Under the pieces are notes generated by a model. That model saw nothing but the letters and a program-made list of their open reading frames with translations, ran no database searches and was not told the DNA's origin. A stretch of 64,000 nt of DNA. Source: Vibrio injensis. Lineage in GTDB: Bacteria; Pseudomonadota; Gammaproteobacteria; Enterobacterales; Vibrionaceae. Positions 38,041 to 46,310 of this stretch are shown here, one piece after another. Numbering within the stretch: the stretch's first letter is position 1; every line of letters begins with the position of its first letter. The stretch spans positions 186,001 through 250,000 of the forward strand of contig NZ_BDJF01000027.1 in assembly GCF_001895205.1 (NCBI RefSeq), in the 5' to 3' direction. Both the position numbers and the translations under genes were made by a program.

Positions 38041-38986
38041 AGCGTAATCTCAATGCTTGTGGGTGTGGGTCTAAATAACGCTGCTGGCTAAGGTATTCAT
38101 CCGGATACATGGAGAGATAGTGCTTAATTAATGTTAAAGGGGCGAGTAGAGGCAATAGCCCTTGACGATATTCGTCAATCACTCGCGCTAACTCGGCTTT
38201 CTGCTGCGCAGTCAAGGATCGTTTAAAATACCCTTGGATGTGCATCAGCACATTAGTATTATTTTTGCGGCTAATACGGTGAGTAAGCGCTTGCATTAAG
38301 CCTAAACGATATTGCTCAATAAAAGTTTCGGTCGGATATTTGGTTACTTCCGCAACTAATCGTCCTAAGGCTTTATAAGACATCGGATGATGAGCCATCA
38401 AGGCAAGTTTGTAGCGAGAATGAAACTCTACCACTTTACCGGCCGTTGGCTGCGAGCCAAGCGATTGGTAGAAATCATTTAAGCAAAAAACGCGGGTGAT
38501 AAAGTTTTCTCGCAGCACAGGATCATTTAATCGACCATCCTCCTCTACGGGTAACCAAGGCATACGTTGCATTAATTGTTGTGTGTACAATCCGACGCCA
38601 TTTTTTTCTGCGCCACCTCGCTCACTGTAGACTTTGACTCTTTCCATGCCACAAGTCGGCGATTTAGCACACACGATATAACCGGATAAATGCTCAGATT
38701 GCAGCTGCTCTATTTTCTGCTCAGAATAATTGAGTAAGGCCGCCGTATGATCACGGCTGGCATCTTTTGTCTCAACCAAAGCGATACGTTCATTATTCGA
38801 CATTAAACGTATGGTTGGCCGTGGCACTGGTAGCCCCATACCCACTTCGGGACAAACGGAAACAAATTCGAAGAAGTTGGCTAACTCCTTGGTGACAAAA
38901 TTGCTTACCTTATGGCCTGAGTCAAAGCGAACCGGCTCACCAAGAACACAAGCACTAATGCCAACGCGAACAGGGATCGATTCCAT
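38030..38986 (-). CDS. DUF523-DUF1722 fusion protein (TudS-like plus YbgA-like)
   Basis: 318 residues. The N-terminal DUF523 domain (about 1-150) has three conserved Cys motifs, GISACVLGEPVRFDSG, SVCPEVGMGLPVPRPT and KSPTCG, which in the thiouracil desulfidase TudS hold a [4Fe-4S] cluster. The C-terminal DUF1722 domain (about 185-318) has FHSRYKLALMAHHP and resembles E. coli YbgA, which lies beside phr in that organism. First gene of the operon. A role in handling damaged or thiolated nucleobases fits both the family and the photolyase context but is inference. Confidence 0.88.
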   Translation of the reverse strand: MESIPVRVGISACVLGEPVRFDSGHKVSNFVTKELANFFEFVSVCPEVGMGLPVPRPTIRLMSNNERIALVETKDASRDHTAALLNYSEQKIEQLQSEHLSGYIVCAKSPTCGMERVKVYSERGGAEKNGVGLYTQQLMQRMPWLPVEEDGRLNDPVLRENFITRVFCLNDFYQSLGSQPTAGKVVEFHSRYKLALMAHHPMSYKALGRLVAEVTKYPTETFIEQYRLGLMQALTHRISRKNNTNVLMHIQGYFKRSLTAQQKAELARVIDEYRQGLLPLLAPLTLIKHYLSMYPDEYLSQQRYLDPHPQALRLRYGL

Positions 38987-39035
38987 CTTCTTTTCTCCTA
39001 ATGACGATAATGTTGGGTAACATCACTCATGGTTG

Positions 39036-39101
39036 TACAATTATTTTATTTGTATAAGGTATAGCACAGCTCCGCAAAGTTATACAAATTATTTTTTTGT
39101 A
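39036..39101. promoter_or_regulatory. Two 19-bp inverted repeats upstream of the photolyase operon
   Basis: TACAATTATTTTATTTGTA at 39036 and TACAAATTATTTTTTTGTA at 39083 have the same length and layout (TACAA...TTTGTA), with centres 47 bp apart, just upstream of the DUF523/DUF1722 gene. AT-rich spacers with TACA/TGTA arms suit a MerR-type operator; the operon's own MerR protein is the obvious candidate. The remaining roughly 290 bp to deoD show no gene; a CRP-like TGTGA-N6-TCTCA word at about 39273 could act on deoD. Confidence 0.55.
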
Positions 39102-39388
39102 CATGAAAACGGGGCGTCGTCAGTTTCCCTATTCGATCAAGCCGCTAAAAACCTAAAATGACAGCGAGGAAACGAGTGTTTTGTGATTCAAACGATTAAC
39201 AAATCGATTGCGCCATCACATTAAACATATTTAGTTATCAATAAGGCAATAAAATGGTTATCTACGTATTTTTGTGACTTAGTTCTCATGGAGTACTGGT
39301 AGGACAAGATAGTATTGCTGCAACTGAACATTCATCAGTCAACAATAATCGTAATTAACTATTGTGACTGATTAACTCTTGGAGAAAA

Positions 39389-40102
39389 ATGATGGCGACC
39401 CCACATATCAACGCACAAGCAGGCGCATTTGCAGAAACGATTTTGATGCCTGGCGATCCCCTTCGCGCAAAATTCATCGCCGAAACCTATTTAGATGATG
39501 TGACCCAAGTTTGTGATGTCCGTAACATGTTCGGTTACACTGGTTTTTACAAAGGTACCAAATTGTCGGTCATGGGCCACGGTATGGGTATTCCATCTGC
39601 GAGCATTTATGTGCACGAACTGCTGGCCGAATATGGCGTAAAAAATATCATTCGTATCGGTAGCTGTGGTGCTGTTCGTGATGATGTTAACTTAATGGAT
39701 GTGGTGATCGCGATGGGCGCATCAACCGATTCAAAAGTAAACCGCATCCGTTTTGGCGGACACGATTTTGCTGCTGTGGCCGATTATGAATTACTAGAAA
39801 CCGCGGTTAACCAAGCGCGCGCTCATCAAATTCCAGTTAAAGTCGGTAATATTTTCTCTGCCGATCTCTTCTATACTCCAGAGCCAGAAATTTTTGAAAA
39901 GATGAAAAAACTAGGCATCTTAGGTGTCGATATGGAAGTCGCTGGTATTTATGGTGTTGCGGCTGAGCATGGCGCTCGCGCACTCGCTATTCTCACCGTC
40001 TCTGATCATATTTTACGTGGTGAAAAACTCAGCTCTGAAGAACGTCAAAAATCGTTCCATGAGATGATGACCATTGCACTCGATACCGCAATCAACCTTT
40101 AA
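39389..40102 (+). CDS. deoD: Purine-nucleoside phosphorylase, DeoD type
   Basis: Phosphorolysis of purine (deoxy)ribonucleosides in nucleoside salvage. 237 residues. Family residues: [15 protein letters not shown], the Arg of [30 protein letters not shown] with the ribose-contacting Met-Glu, and the catalytic Asp in [14 protein letters not shown] precedes two adjacent ATGs; the second gives the usual MATPHINA start. It stands apart from any deoCAB operon, so it is probably the second, stand-alone deoD found in vibrios. Confidence 0.96.
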   Translation: MMATPHINAQAGAFAETILMPGDPLRAKFIAETYLDDVTQVCDVRNMFGYTGFYKGTKLSVMGHGMGIPSASIYVHELLAEYGVKNIIRIGSCGAVRDDVNLMDVVIAMGASTDSKVNRIRFGGHDFAAVADYELLETAVNQARAHQIPVKVGNIFSADLFYTPEPEIFEKMKKLGILGVDMEVAGIYGVAAEHGARALAILTVSDHILRGEKLSSEERQKSFHEMMTIALDTAINL

Positions 40103-40124
40103 ATTTTACCCCGAGGGGGAGATC

Positions 40125-41594
40125 GTGTCTAACGACCAATTACCGGCGGCCGCTGAAGGTTTGCAACTCAACTTTTGTAAAACATTGGCGTGTGATAACT
40201 TTGGCTTGAGCGACGCAAAACATTATGTTTTGCAACATGCAAATCCAAAGCGACCAACGATGGTTTGTCGTGAGTGTGGAGCTTTCCCCCCCTTACTTAA
40301 CAATCGCGATGTGCTCAATGAGCTGCATCGTTTGCGGCAACAGCACAGTGACGGTTTACCAGCATGCCGACGGGATAGTTGCCAAAACTTTGGCTTATCG
40401 GTGCATACCCATAAGCACCTTTATCACGCTTTTGGTTACAGTGGTGACAGACAGCGTTACCGCTGTAAACAGTGTCACTCGACTTTTGTCGACAAATGGT
40501 CAGGATCTAATAATAAGCTTTCATTACAAGAGAGCTTACTCGGCTTACTGTTCACCGGATATTCTGTACGCGATATTTGCCGCAAGTTACACATCAATCC
40601 TAAAACCTTTTATGATCACGTCGAACACATTGCCAGCCGATGTCGACGTAAATTAGCCATGATTGACGCTCGATGGGTCAATCACGCCAAGACGTATCAG
40701 TTAGCCTCTTATTATTTGCCGCTACAACCTCGCAGCAATAATGGCGCGCTGTGGATGGCAACGGGTGATGCCAAAACCGGTTATATTTTGTGTCAGCATG
40801 TCAACTATTCAATCCATGAACAGGCGCAAGGAACGAACGATCACGATCCTTATCATCTACCTGCCCGTTTTGTCAGTAAAGATTACTCTTCAGAATCAAA
40901 CCTGCCACTGTCAGTTTCTTCATCTATTTTACGGGAACGGATTGATCAAAAATATCAAACGATTTTAGCGCGAGGCAATGTTGAAGACCCAATGGGGAAT
41001 TTAACGCGTTTTGATTATCCATCAAAAGGAGCATTGATTCGCCCGCCCTATACCGCGTATGCTCATTATCTGCATGTGCTCGATCTGTGCCACAGTGATA
41101 AACCTGTGACAATTTTTATGCCCCAAGATCCTTTACTACGCTCTGCCTCAATGAGTGTCTGCTTACCTCGCATTCAAAATAACACGGTACATCTGATGTA
41201 CGTTGAAGAAGATGAAAATTGGTCAAATCATCATCCATTCAACAAAATTGATATCGTCCTTATGGGCTGGTGGCGAGATCGATGGGCGATTATTCATCAC
41301 CAGAATAGCGCGAAAGGGATCTGTTATTTAGCGGGTAATCAGCCCGATCCCGAGCATTGGCTATCGATCGCTTCCACCCGTCAAATAGCTTTCTACCAAC
41401 AGCGTTTCCAATTACTGTTTGAATCGCTAATTAATGAGCCGCGTCGTAAATTACGTCCCGGTGGCATCTTGCCGTTATTGGATATTTTCCGAGCTTGGCA
41501 TAACCTCTGTTATCAAGATAAATATGGCTTTACCGCCGCACAAAACTTAGGTGTAACTCAGCATCCTTTAACATTGAAAGAGCTCTTATCGTAA
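40125..41594 (+). CDS. Zinc-ribbon/HTH protein resembling an IS1-type transposase (possibly domesticated)
   Basis: 489 residues from a GTG with GAGGGGGAG upstream, 22 bp after deoD. The N-terminal half has two Cys-rich units (CKTLACDNFGL ... VCRECG, and CRRDSCQNFGL ... YRCKQCHSTF), each like the zinc finger of IS1 InsA, then a helix-turn-helix GYSVRDICRKLHINPKTFYDHV. The C-terminal part (IDARWVNH..., ALWMATGDAKTGYILCQHVN, IVLMGWWRDRWAIIHH) is reminiscent of a DDE-type fold, but I cannot assign a full catalytic triad. No terminal inverted repeats or target duplications are seen, and coupling to deoD argues for a resident cellular gene. Function unknown. Confidence 0.65.
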   Translation: MSNDQLPAAAEGLQLNFCKTLACDNFGLSDAKHYVLQHANPKRPTMVCRECGAFPPLLNNRDVLNELHRLRQQHSDGLPACRRDSCQNFGLSVHTHKHLYHAFGYSGDRQRYRCKQCHSTFVDKWSGSNNKLSLQESLLGLLFTGYSVRDICRKLHINPKTFYDHVEHIASRCRRKLAMIDARWVNHAKTYQLASYYLPLQPRSNNGALWMATGDAKTGYILCQHVNYSIHEQAQGTNDHDPYHLPARFVSKDYSSESNLPLSVSSSILRERIDQKYQTILARGNVEDPMGNLTRFDYPSKGALIRPPYTAYAHYLHVLDLCHSDKPVTIFMPQDPLLRSASMSVCLPRIQNNTVHLMYVEEDENWSNHHPFNKIDIVLMGWWRDRWAIIHHQNSAKGICYLAGNQPDPEHWLSIASTRQIAFYQQRFQLLFESLINEPRRKLRPGGILPLLDIFRAWHNLCYQDKYGFTAAQNLGVTQHPLTLKELLS

Positions 41595-41931
41595 CGCTGC
41601 CTTGCGCGACATTTAAATGTTGTCCTCGTTTTCACCATTTGGGACAAGGTTCAGCACAACATTACGTTTATCGAACTCAATCATCACGGTTCGATTCAGC
41701 GAGCATTCGTATTAAACGAAGAAGAGAGAGCGTCTTACTGATCCTGAGAGTGAATCAAGAAATGTGAACTGAGATCAATAAATACGGTGCCATCAAGTAA
41801 TTCACAGTACATTACGTGTCGATAAAGATAAGCTTAAGCCTAAAGATCATACATAAAGAGGCTCAACCCTCCTTGGTTAGGGAAAATGGCCTAAGGTTAA
41901 TAATAAGTATGGTACTGATAAGGACGATCAT
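41595..41931. other. Intergenic region, no supported gene
   Basis: 337 bp. A 23-codon minus-strand frame (MIEFDKRNVVLNLVPNGENE and three more codons) reads like a protein tail but has no ribosome site. No terminator is obvious after the zinc-ribbon gene. AAGGA just before 41932 serves the TTG start of the TPR gene. Confidence 0.4.
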
Positions 41932-43419
41932 TTGGATAAGCATCAGCGCCTCCTCGAGCAGGAAATTAAGCCGTTAAAATCGCGCATTGATTCTGAGCCA
42001 CATCAGGTCTTCGCTATTGCTCAGCAATGTTTATCTCGAGCCGAGCAGTTGGATTATTCTCAAGGTATCTTACAATTACAGATCATTCTCTCACGTTGCG
42101 CTTGGGTCAATGGCGATTATCGCCTCGGTTTGAAAACCATTAAGCAAGCTTATCTCCACCAACACAGCCAAGATAATGATGATTATCTCGCCGAAATTTT
42201 TCATGTTCATGCTCTGCACTTCTGGGGACAAGCAAAATATTACACCGCACAACAATATTGGATTAACGCGCTGGAACAAGCTTCCCTTGTCGATGATACC
42301 GAAATCCTAATCGAAAGCCTTATCGGACTGGGTAATATTTGGCGCATGACTCATGATTATCAACTGGCTTGCTCCACCCATGAATTAGCCGTTAAAGTCG
42401 CCAACAATTGTCGAATCGCTTGGCTAGAAGGCAAAGCTCGAATTTTATGGGCTTGGGACCTTTATCTACTGAATCACTATTTAGATATGCTTTCCGTACT
42501 CGATGGAGCAGAAGAAGCCTTACAAACTCATGCTGATCAAACTTGGCAAGCAGAAATATGGGATTTTCGTAGCCTCGCATTATTAGGGCTAGAACGCTTA
42601 AAGGATGCCGAACAAGCCACACAACGCGCGCATGATTTAGCTGAGCGACATAACCTGCCCTGGATGAAAGCTCACGCTTATATTAGCCGCGCACGATTAG
42701 AATTATTGCGTAAAGACATCGATAAAGCCGGTCAGTTACTCGCTTTGGCCGAACAATCTGCAGAGAAATTCGATGATCGAGAGCTGCTTTCGCAAATTTG
42801 CTATCAACAATCGTTAGTCGCGGAAGAGTGTGGTAATTACCCGCAAGCCTTGGCCGCTTTTCAAAAATATCGACAGCTTTCTCTTACCATGCAACGTGAA
42901 CACACCGCGCACCTAGTGTTAGATAAGGCGCGTCTCTCAAAACGGCAATTGGAGCAGCGGGCGAGAAAACTCACTCACCGTATCCGCTCCCAGTATGAAT
43001 ATGACCCACAGAAACATTTATCTAATGTGGTGTCCGAAAACTACTGGTGGGAGCAACTGATGCTTTACAAAGCGGAATTAAAGCAAAGTAAACATTGCGT
43101 GTTGATCATTCGTCATGACGATCCCTCCTATTTAGATACCTGCACGGAAATCATCCATACCTTATGTGTCGCGCCGGATATATTATCCCGTTTAAGCCCA
43201 ACACGATTAGCGTTATTGTTGGCAGAAACCGGTCCTCAAGCCCAGCAGTTTTATCATACGCTAGAGCAAATATTGGATGTCTATCCATGGCAACGTAAAG
43301 GATTAAACGGGCCAAAACCGCGCTTAACTTGGCATGATATTTTGAGTTTTCCGTTTACTTTGGAACAATTAGAACAACTTCAAGCACAGGAAGAGACCAA
43401 TGGAAACACTGCTCAATAA
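41932..43419 (+). CDS. TPR-repeat protein with degenerate GGDEF-like C-terminus
   Basis: 495 residues from a TTG with AAGGA seven bases before it. Residues about 20-320 are helical repeats of TPR type (for example LIESLIGLGNIWRMTHDYQLACSTHELAVKVA and REDUCED-spacing Ala/Leu repeats after it), then a coiled-coil-like linker (KRQLEQRARKLTHRIRSQ). The last 150 residues have the strand pattern of a nucleotide-cyclase fold (CVLIIRHDDPSYLDTCTEI ... LSPTRLALLLAETG) without GGDEF residues, so no cyclase activity is expected. It overlaps the next gene, a real TPR-GGDEF protein, by 20 bp, suggesting that the two act together. Confidence 0.72.
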   Translation: MDKHQRLLEQEIKPLKSRIDSEPHQVFAIAQQCLSRAEQLDYSQGILQLQIILSRCAWVNGDYRLGLKTIKQAYLHQHSQDNDDYLAEIFHVHALHFWGQAKYYTAQQYWINALEQASLVDDTEILIESLIGLGNIWRMTHDYQLACSTHELAVKVANNCRIAWLEGKARILWAWDLYLLNHYLDMLSVLDGAEEALQTHADQTWQAEIWDFRSLALLGLERLKDAEQATQRAHDLAERHNLPWMKAHAYISRARLELLRKDIDKAGQLLALAEQSAEKFDDRELLSQICYQQSLVAEECGNYPQALAAFQKYRQLSLTMQREHTAHLVLDKARLSKRQLEQRARKLTHRIRSQYEYDPQKHLSNVVSENYWWEQLMLYKAELKQSKHCVLIIRHDDPSYLDTCTEIIHTLCVAPDILSRLSPTRLALLLAETGPQAQQFYHTLEQILDVYPWQRKGLNGPKPRLTWHDILSFPFTLEQLEQLQAQEETNGNTAQ

Positions 43420-44980
43420 AATTCAGGATGCAGGGTTAGATGTCACCGCCGTGAATGGAGAAGAAGCAATCATCTTTTGGCGTCATGTTTATCAACATCT
43501 CGCCAATTCCCCTGAAGAAAAAGCCTTGTGTCTTACATTAAGTGCCGAGTATCGTGCAGAGCTTCACCAATTAGCAGCCAGCTCAGAGGAATTAAACGCA
43601 GCGCTGGATCTACTTAGCGCAAGCAAAAACATCGAGCTCATTTTGAATATTAAACAGAGTCTCAGCGAGCGCTTAATCGAACTTAGCCACTATCATGCGG
43701 CACTCAACGAATACGTGACGATCTCGCACCTTGCCGTTACTCATGGCTATATTGATGATTTTGCACAATCTGTACTGGGGATGGGGAGCTTATGTGAAGC
43801 CTATGGCGACCATAACCGTGCACTGCGTTACTACCAAAAAATTGATGCACTGGACCACGCTCTCAGCAGCCGATCATTACGCTTACGCTATAAATTACAT
43901 ATGCTGTCTTGCTATTTGCACCTGCAACGCTTTTCTGCTGCCCATGATCTGCTCAAAGAGTGTGAAGAGCTTAGTATCTTAGTCAGTGATAAAACCTTGA
44001 TGGGGCAAATCGCGCTGTATCAAGCGAAGTTATATCGCCAACATGGTCAACTGGAAAAAGCAGTCACTCGACTATCCCATGTCCAATACGTGAGTGGTAA
44101 CGTCCATTCGATGTGGCTATCTAACATGATACGCATTGAACAGGCCTATTGTTTGTTAGAATTAGATAAAGCCCACATGGCCGCACTGCTATTAACGACG
44201 ACGGAAAAACGTCTTAAGAAACTTAACGTACCGATTTTAGAACAGAGCCTCTATGCGGCATTCAGTGAAGTATGTGAACGGCAAGGCGACTATCAACGCG
44301 CTTTATATTATGAGAAAAAAGGCTTTCGTTTAGAATCTGATTTAGTAAAACGTATTCCGATTGGCGAGCTAGGAGCAGCTCAATTGCGCCGCTTGGCTCG
44401 CTTCGAACCACAGTTAAAACTGATTCTCTCTGAACAAGAAAACCGCGAACTAAAAGAGACGACTGAGCACCAAAAAAACACCGTCGCCCAATTACAGCAA
44501 GATGTCTTCACCGATCCATTAACCCAATTACATAATCGCCGTTGGTTAGAAATAAAACTGAAAGATTTACTGCTCCACGAGACGTCTTTTGCTTTTTTAG
44601 TGGTAGATATTGATCACTTTAAATCGATTAATGATGAATTAAGCCATTTAGTCGGCGATAAAGCGATCACTCATGTCTCTGAAACGCTTGCCGACTATTT
44701 TAAGTTTCGTGGCGCCTCCTGTGTACGCTTTGGTGGGGAAGAGTTTTTAGTCATACTCGAGGGCTGCTCATTAGACCAAGTCATTATGCACGCCGATACC
44801 TTTCGTGAACGCATCGTCCATTATGATTGGCAAACCATATTAGGCGAACGAGGGCTTACCGTTAGTATTGGCGTCACCCTCCACCGCGAGGGTGAAAATA
44901 CTCAACGCACTTTCTACCGCGCCGACAAAGCGCTTTATAGAGCGAAAGCCAATGGCCGCAATCAAGTTTGTAGTGAATAG
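43400..44980 (+). CDS. TPR-containing diguanylate cyclase (GGDEF)
   Basis: 526 residues. About 350 residues of TPR-like helices (YHAALNEYVTISHLAVTHGYIDDFAQSVLGMG, QRALYYEKKGF), a coiled coil (EQENRELKETTEHQKNTVAQLQQDVFTDPLTQLHNRRWLE), then GGDEF with VDIDHFKSINDELSHLVGDKAITHV and an intact GGEEF active loop (VRFGGEEFLVILEG). The RxxD inhibitory site is absent, so product inhibition at that site is not expected. There is no membrane segment or signal peptide, so it should be cytosolic and controlled by partner binding. It overlaps the preceding TPR gene and is followed by a terminator and the PilZ gene. Confidence 0.9.
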   Translation: METLLNKIQDAGLDVTAVNGEEAIIFWRHVYQHLANSPEEKALCLTLSAEYRAELHQLAASSEELNAALDLLSASKNIELILNIKQSLSERLIELSHYHAALNEYVTISHLAVTHGYIDDFAQSVLGMGSLCEAYGDHNRALRYYQKIDALDHALSSRSLRLRYKLHMLSCYLHLQRFSAAHDLLKECEELSILVSDKTLMGQIALYQAKLYRQHGQLEKAVTRLSHVQYVSGNVHSMWLSNMIRIEQAYCLLELDKAHMAALLLTTTEKRLKKLNVPILEQSLYAAFSEVCERQGDYQRALYYEKKGFRLESDLVKRIPIGELGAAQLRRLARFEPQLKLILSEQENRELKETTEHQKNTVAQLQQDVFTDPLTQLHNRRWLEIKLKDLLLHETSFAFLVVDIDHFKSINDELSHLVGDKAITHVSETLADYFKFRGASCVRFGGEEFLVILEGCSLDQVIMHADTFRERIVHYDWQTILGERGLTVSIGVTLHREGENTQRTFYRADKALYRAKANGRNQVCSE

Positions 44981-45035
44981 CTAAACACAACAAACTTGAT
45001 CTAAAACGCTTAATTTTTGCTTAAACTGCTTGGAA

Positions 45036-45077
45036 AAGGCCCCGAATCCACCTAGGATCGGGCCTTGAACATTTTTA
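45036..45077 (+). terminator. Terminator after diguanylate cyclase
   Basis: AAGGCCCCGA pairs with TCGGGCCTT across a loop containing ATCCACCTAGGA; the tail is GAACATTTTTA. Stem slightly imperfect. Confidence 0.7.
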
Positions 45078-45162
45078 TAAATTTCACAAAAAGCGAATTC
45101 AGACCCCGTAAAAAATCGACAAAGCAACGATTGCACCCAAAAAGTCTGAACGCGGAGCATTT

Positions 45163-45918
45163 ATGCATACAACGTCATTAATCAATCATGAAAAACTGGC
45201 TCACCCGAAACCACAATCAGCGGCCGATATCGTCACCACGGTCAACAGCATTGATGCTTTAGCGATGGTCGAACATGGCAGTGAGTTAACGTTGAGTATT
45301 ACCACACCGGTAGGAACAAAATTTCTTTGCAAAACAGCGTTCATTGGTACTCATTCAGACACTTATTTACTGATTGAAACGCCTAAGATCTCAACCGATG
45401 ACTTGAATTATTACTTCCAGCAAGGTTTTTGGATCCATATTCGCGCCATTTCGTCACGCGGTGAAGGTGCAAAAATTCATTTCCGCAGCCAACTGCTGCA
45501 TACGATTCAAGATCCTTTAGCCCTCTTGGTGCTTTCTATCCCCAATACCATGCAGGTAACACAATTACGTCAAGAACCCCGTTATGAGGTTAAATTAGCA
45601 GCTCGTGTGATTTGTGAAAACCAACGTTCTGAATGTGAAGTGAGAGACTTATCGAAAAATGGTTGCCGTTTCATCACGCCGCCATTAAGCCGCCATTGGC
45701 AAGTTGGCGATCATGTCAGTATTGATATCTCGACTGAGCGGCAACATAGTCAAAGTTTTTCACCTCTAACTGGACGAATTTGTAATCTACAGCGCTCGAT
45801 TCACCACGTTCGGTATGGTTTGAAATTTGACGAGTCAGGAAGAGAAAGTGCGAAAACACTGCTCGGACAGTTGAAATTCAATGGCACCAAACTGATGCTG
45901 ACGACATTACCTCAATAA
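45163..45918 (+). CDS. plzD: PilZ-domain c-di-GMP receptor, PlzD-like
   Basis: 251 residues: an N-terminal YcgR-like domain (about 20-130) and a C-terminal PilZ domain with both ligand motifs, R136-QEP-R140 and D162-LSKNG. The remainder (CNLQRSIHHVRYGLKFDESG...LLGQLKFNGTKLML) agrees closely with V. cholerae VCA0042 (PlzD) as I remember it, including the positions of the two Arg residues. Cytosolic; binds c-di-GMP to affect motility or biofilm. The next gene is a DUF368 transporter on the same strand, with a Qrr RNA between on the opposite strand. Confidence 0.9.
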   Translation: MHTTSLINHEKLAHPKPQSAADIVTTVNSIDALAMVEHGSELTLSITTPVGTKFLCKTAFIGTHSDTYLLIETPKISTDDLNYYFQQGFWIHIRAISSRGEGAKIHFRSQLLHTIQDPLALLVLSIPNTMQVTQLRQEPRYEVKLAARVICENQRSECEVRDLSKNGCRFITPPLSRHWQVGDHVSIDISTERQHSQSFSPLTGRICNLQRSIHHVRYGLKFDESGRESAKTLLGQLKFNGTKLMLTTLPQ

Positions 45919-45938
45919 AGCATGTCGTTACTAAGGAC

Positions 45939-46047
45939 AAAAAATAGCCAGTCGCAACACAGCGACTGGCTTGTATTGGGTGAACAAATTGTCGTTCACT
46001 AACAACGTCAGTTGATTAAAACGGTCCTCGGCTTAAGAAGGGCCGCA
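45939..46047 (-). ncRNA. qrr: Qrr-type quorum-regulatory small RNA
   Basis: On the minus strand this reads as a complete Qrr RNA. Stem-loop 1 is CGGCCC-TTCTTAAGCCGA-GGACCG (one C-A mismatch). Then comes the highly conserved target-pairing core CAACTGACGTTGTTAGTGAA, stem-loop 2 GTGAAC / GTTCAC, and a terminator AGCCAGTCGC / GCGACTGGCT followed by ATTTTTT. The core matches Vibrio Qrr sequences as I remember them; these Hfq-dependent RNAs repress luxR/hapR-type mRNAs at low cell density. A GTGCAT box fits the -12 element of a sigma-54 promoter, but no GG is found at -24, so LuxO-driven expression is uncertain. The 5' end is approximate. Confidence 0.85.
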
Positions 46048-46310
46048 ACAAATTATGCACTAGGTTTAATTATATTTAAAGTTGCAATCAGTGACTGGCG
46101 TTATATTTACTAATATTTTCATTCGGTTAATTGCAAAAAAGCATCATTAAACTCAGAAAAACAAGGTTTAGATCACACTCAAACACGATAGCGATGAAAG
46201 CATTACCGGTCCGTGATACATCGCCGTTAACAATAACAATAGTAGGATGGGCAAACGAATTTAACTATACTTCTCTGCCGCTCAATCTCCACCACCTTCA
46301 GGTCAGTATA

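Noticed and set aside
41595..41740. 23-codon minus-strand frame (MIEFDKRNVVLNLV...) after the zinc-ribbon gene
   Set aside because: Protein-like wording but no ribosome site and too short to support without a database search.
46131..46310. N-terminal extension of the DUF368 gene from a TTG
   Set aside because: The added 60 residues are not membrane-like, have no ribosome site and cover the Qrr upstream region; the conserved domain begins at the ATG at 46311.
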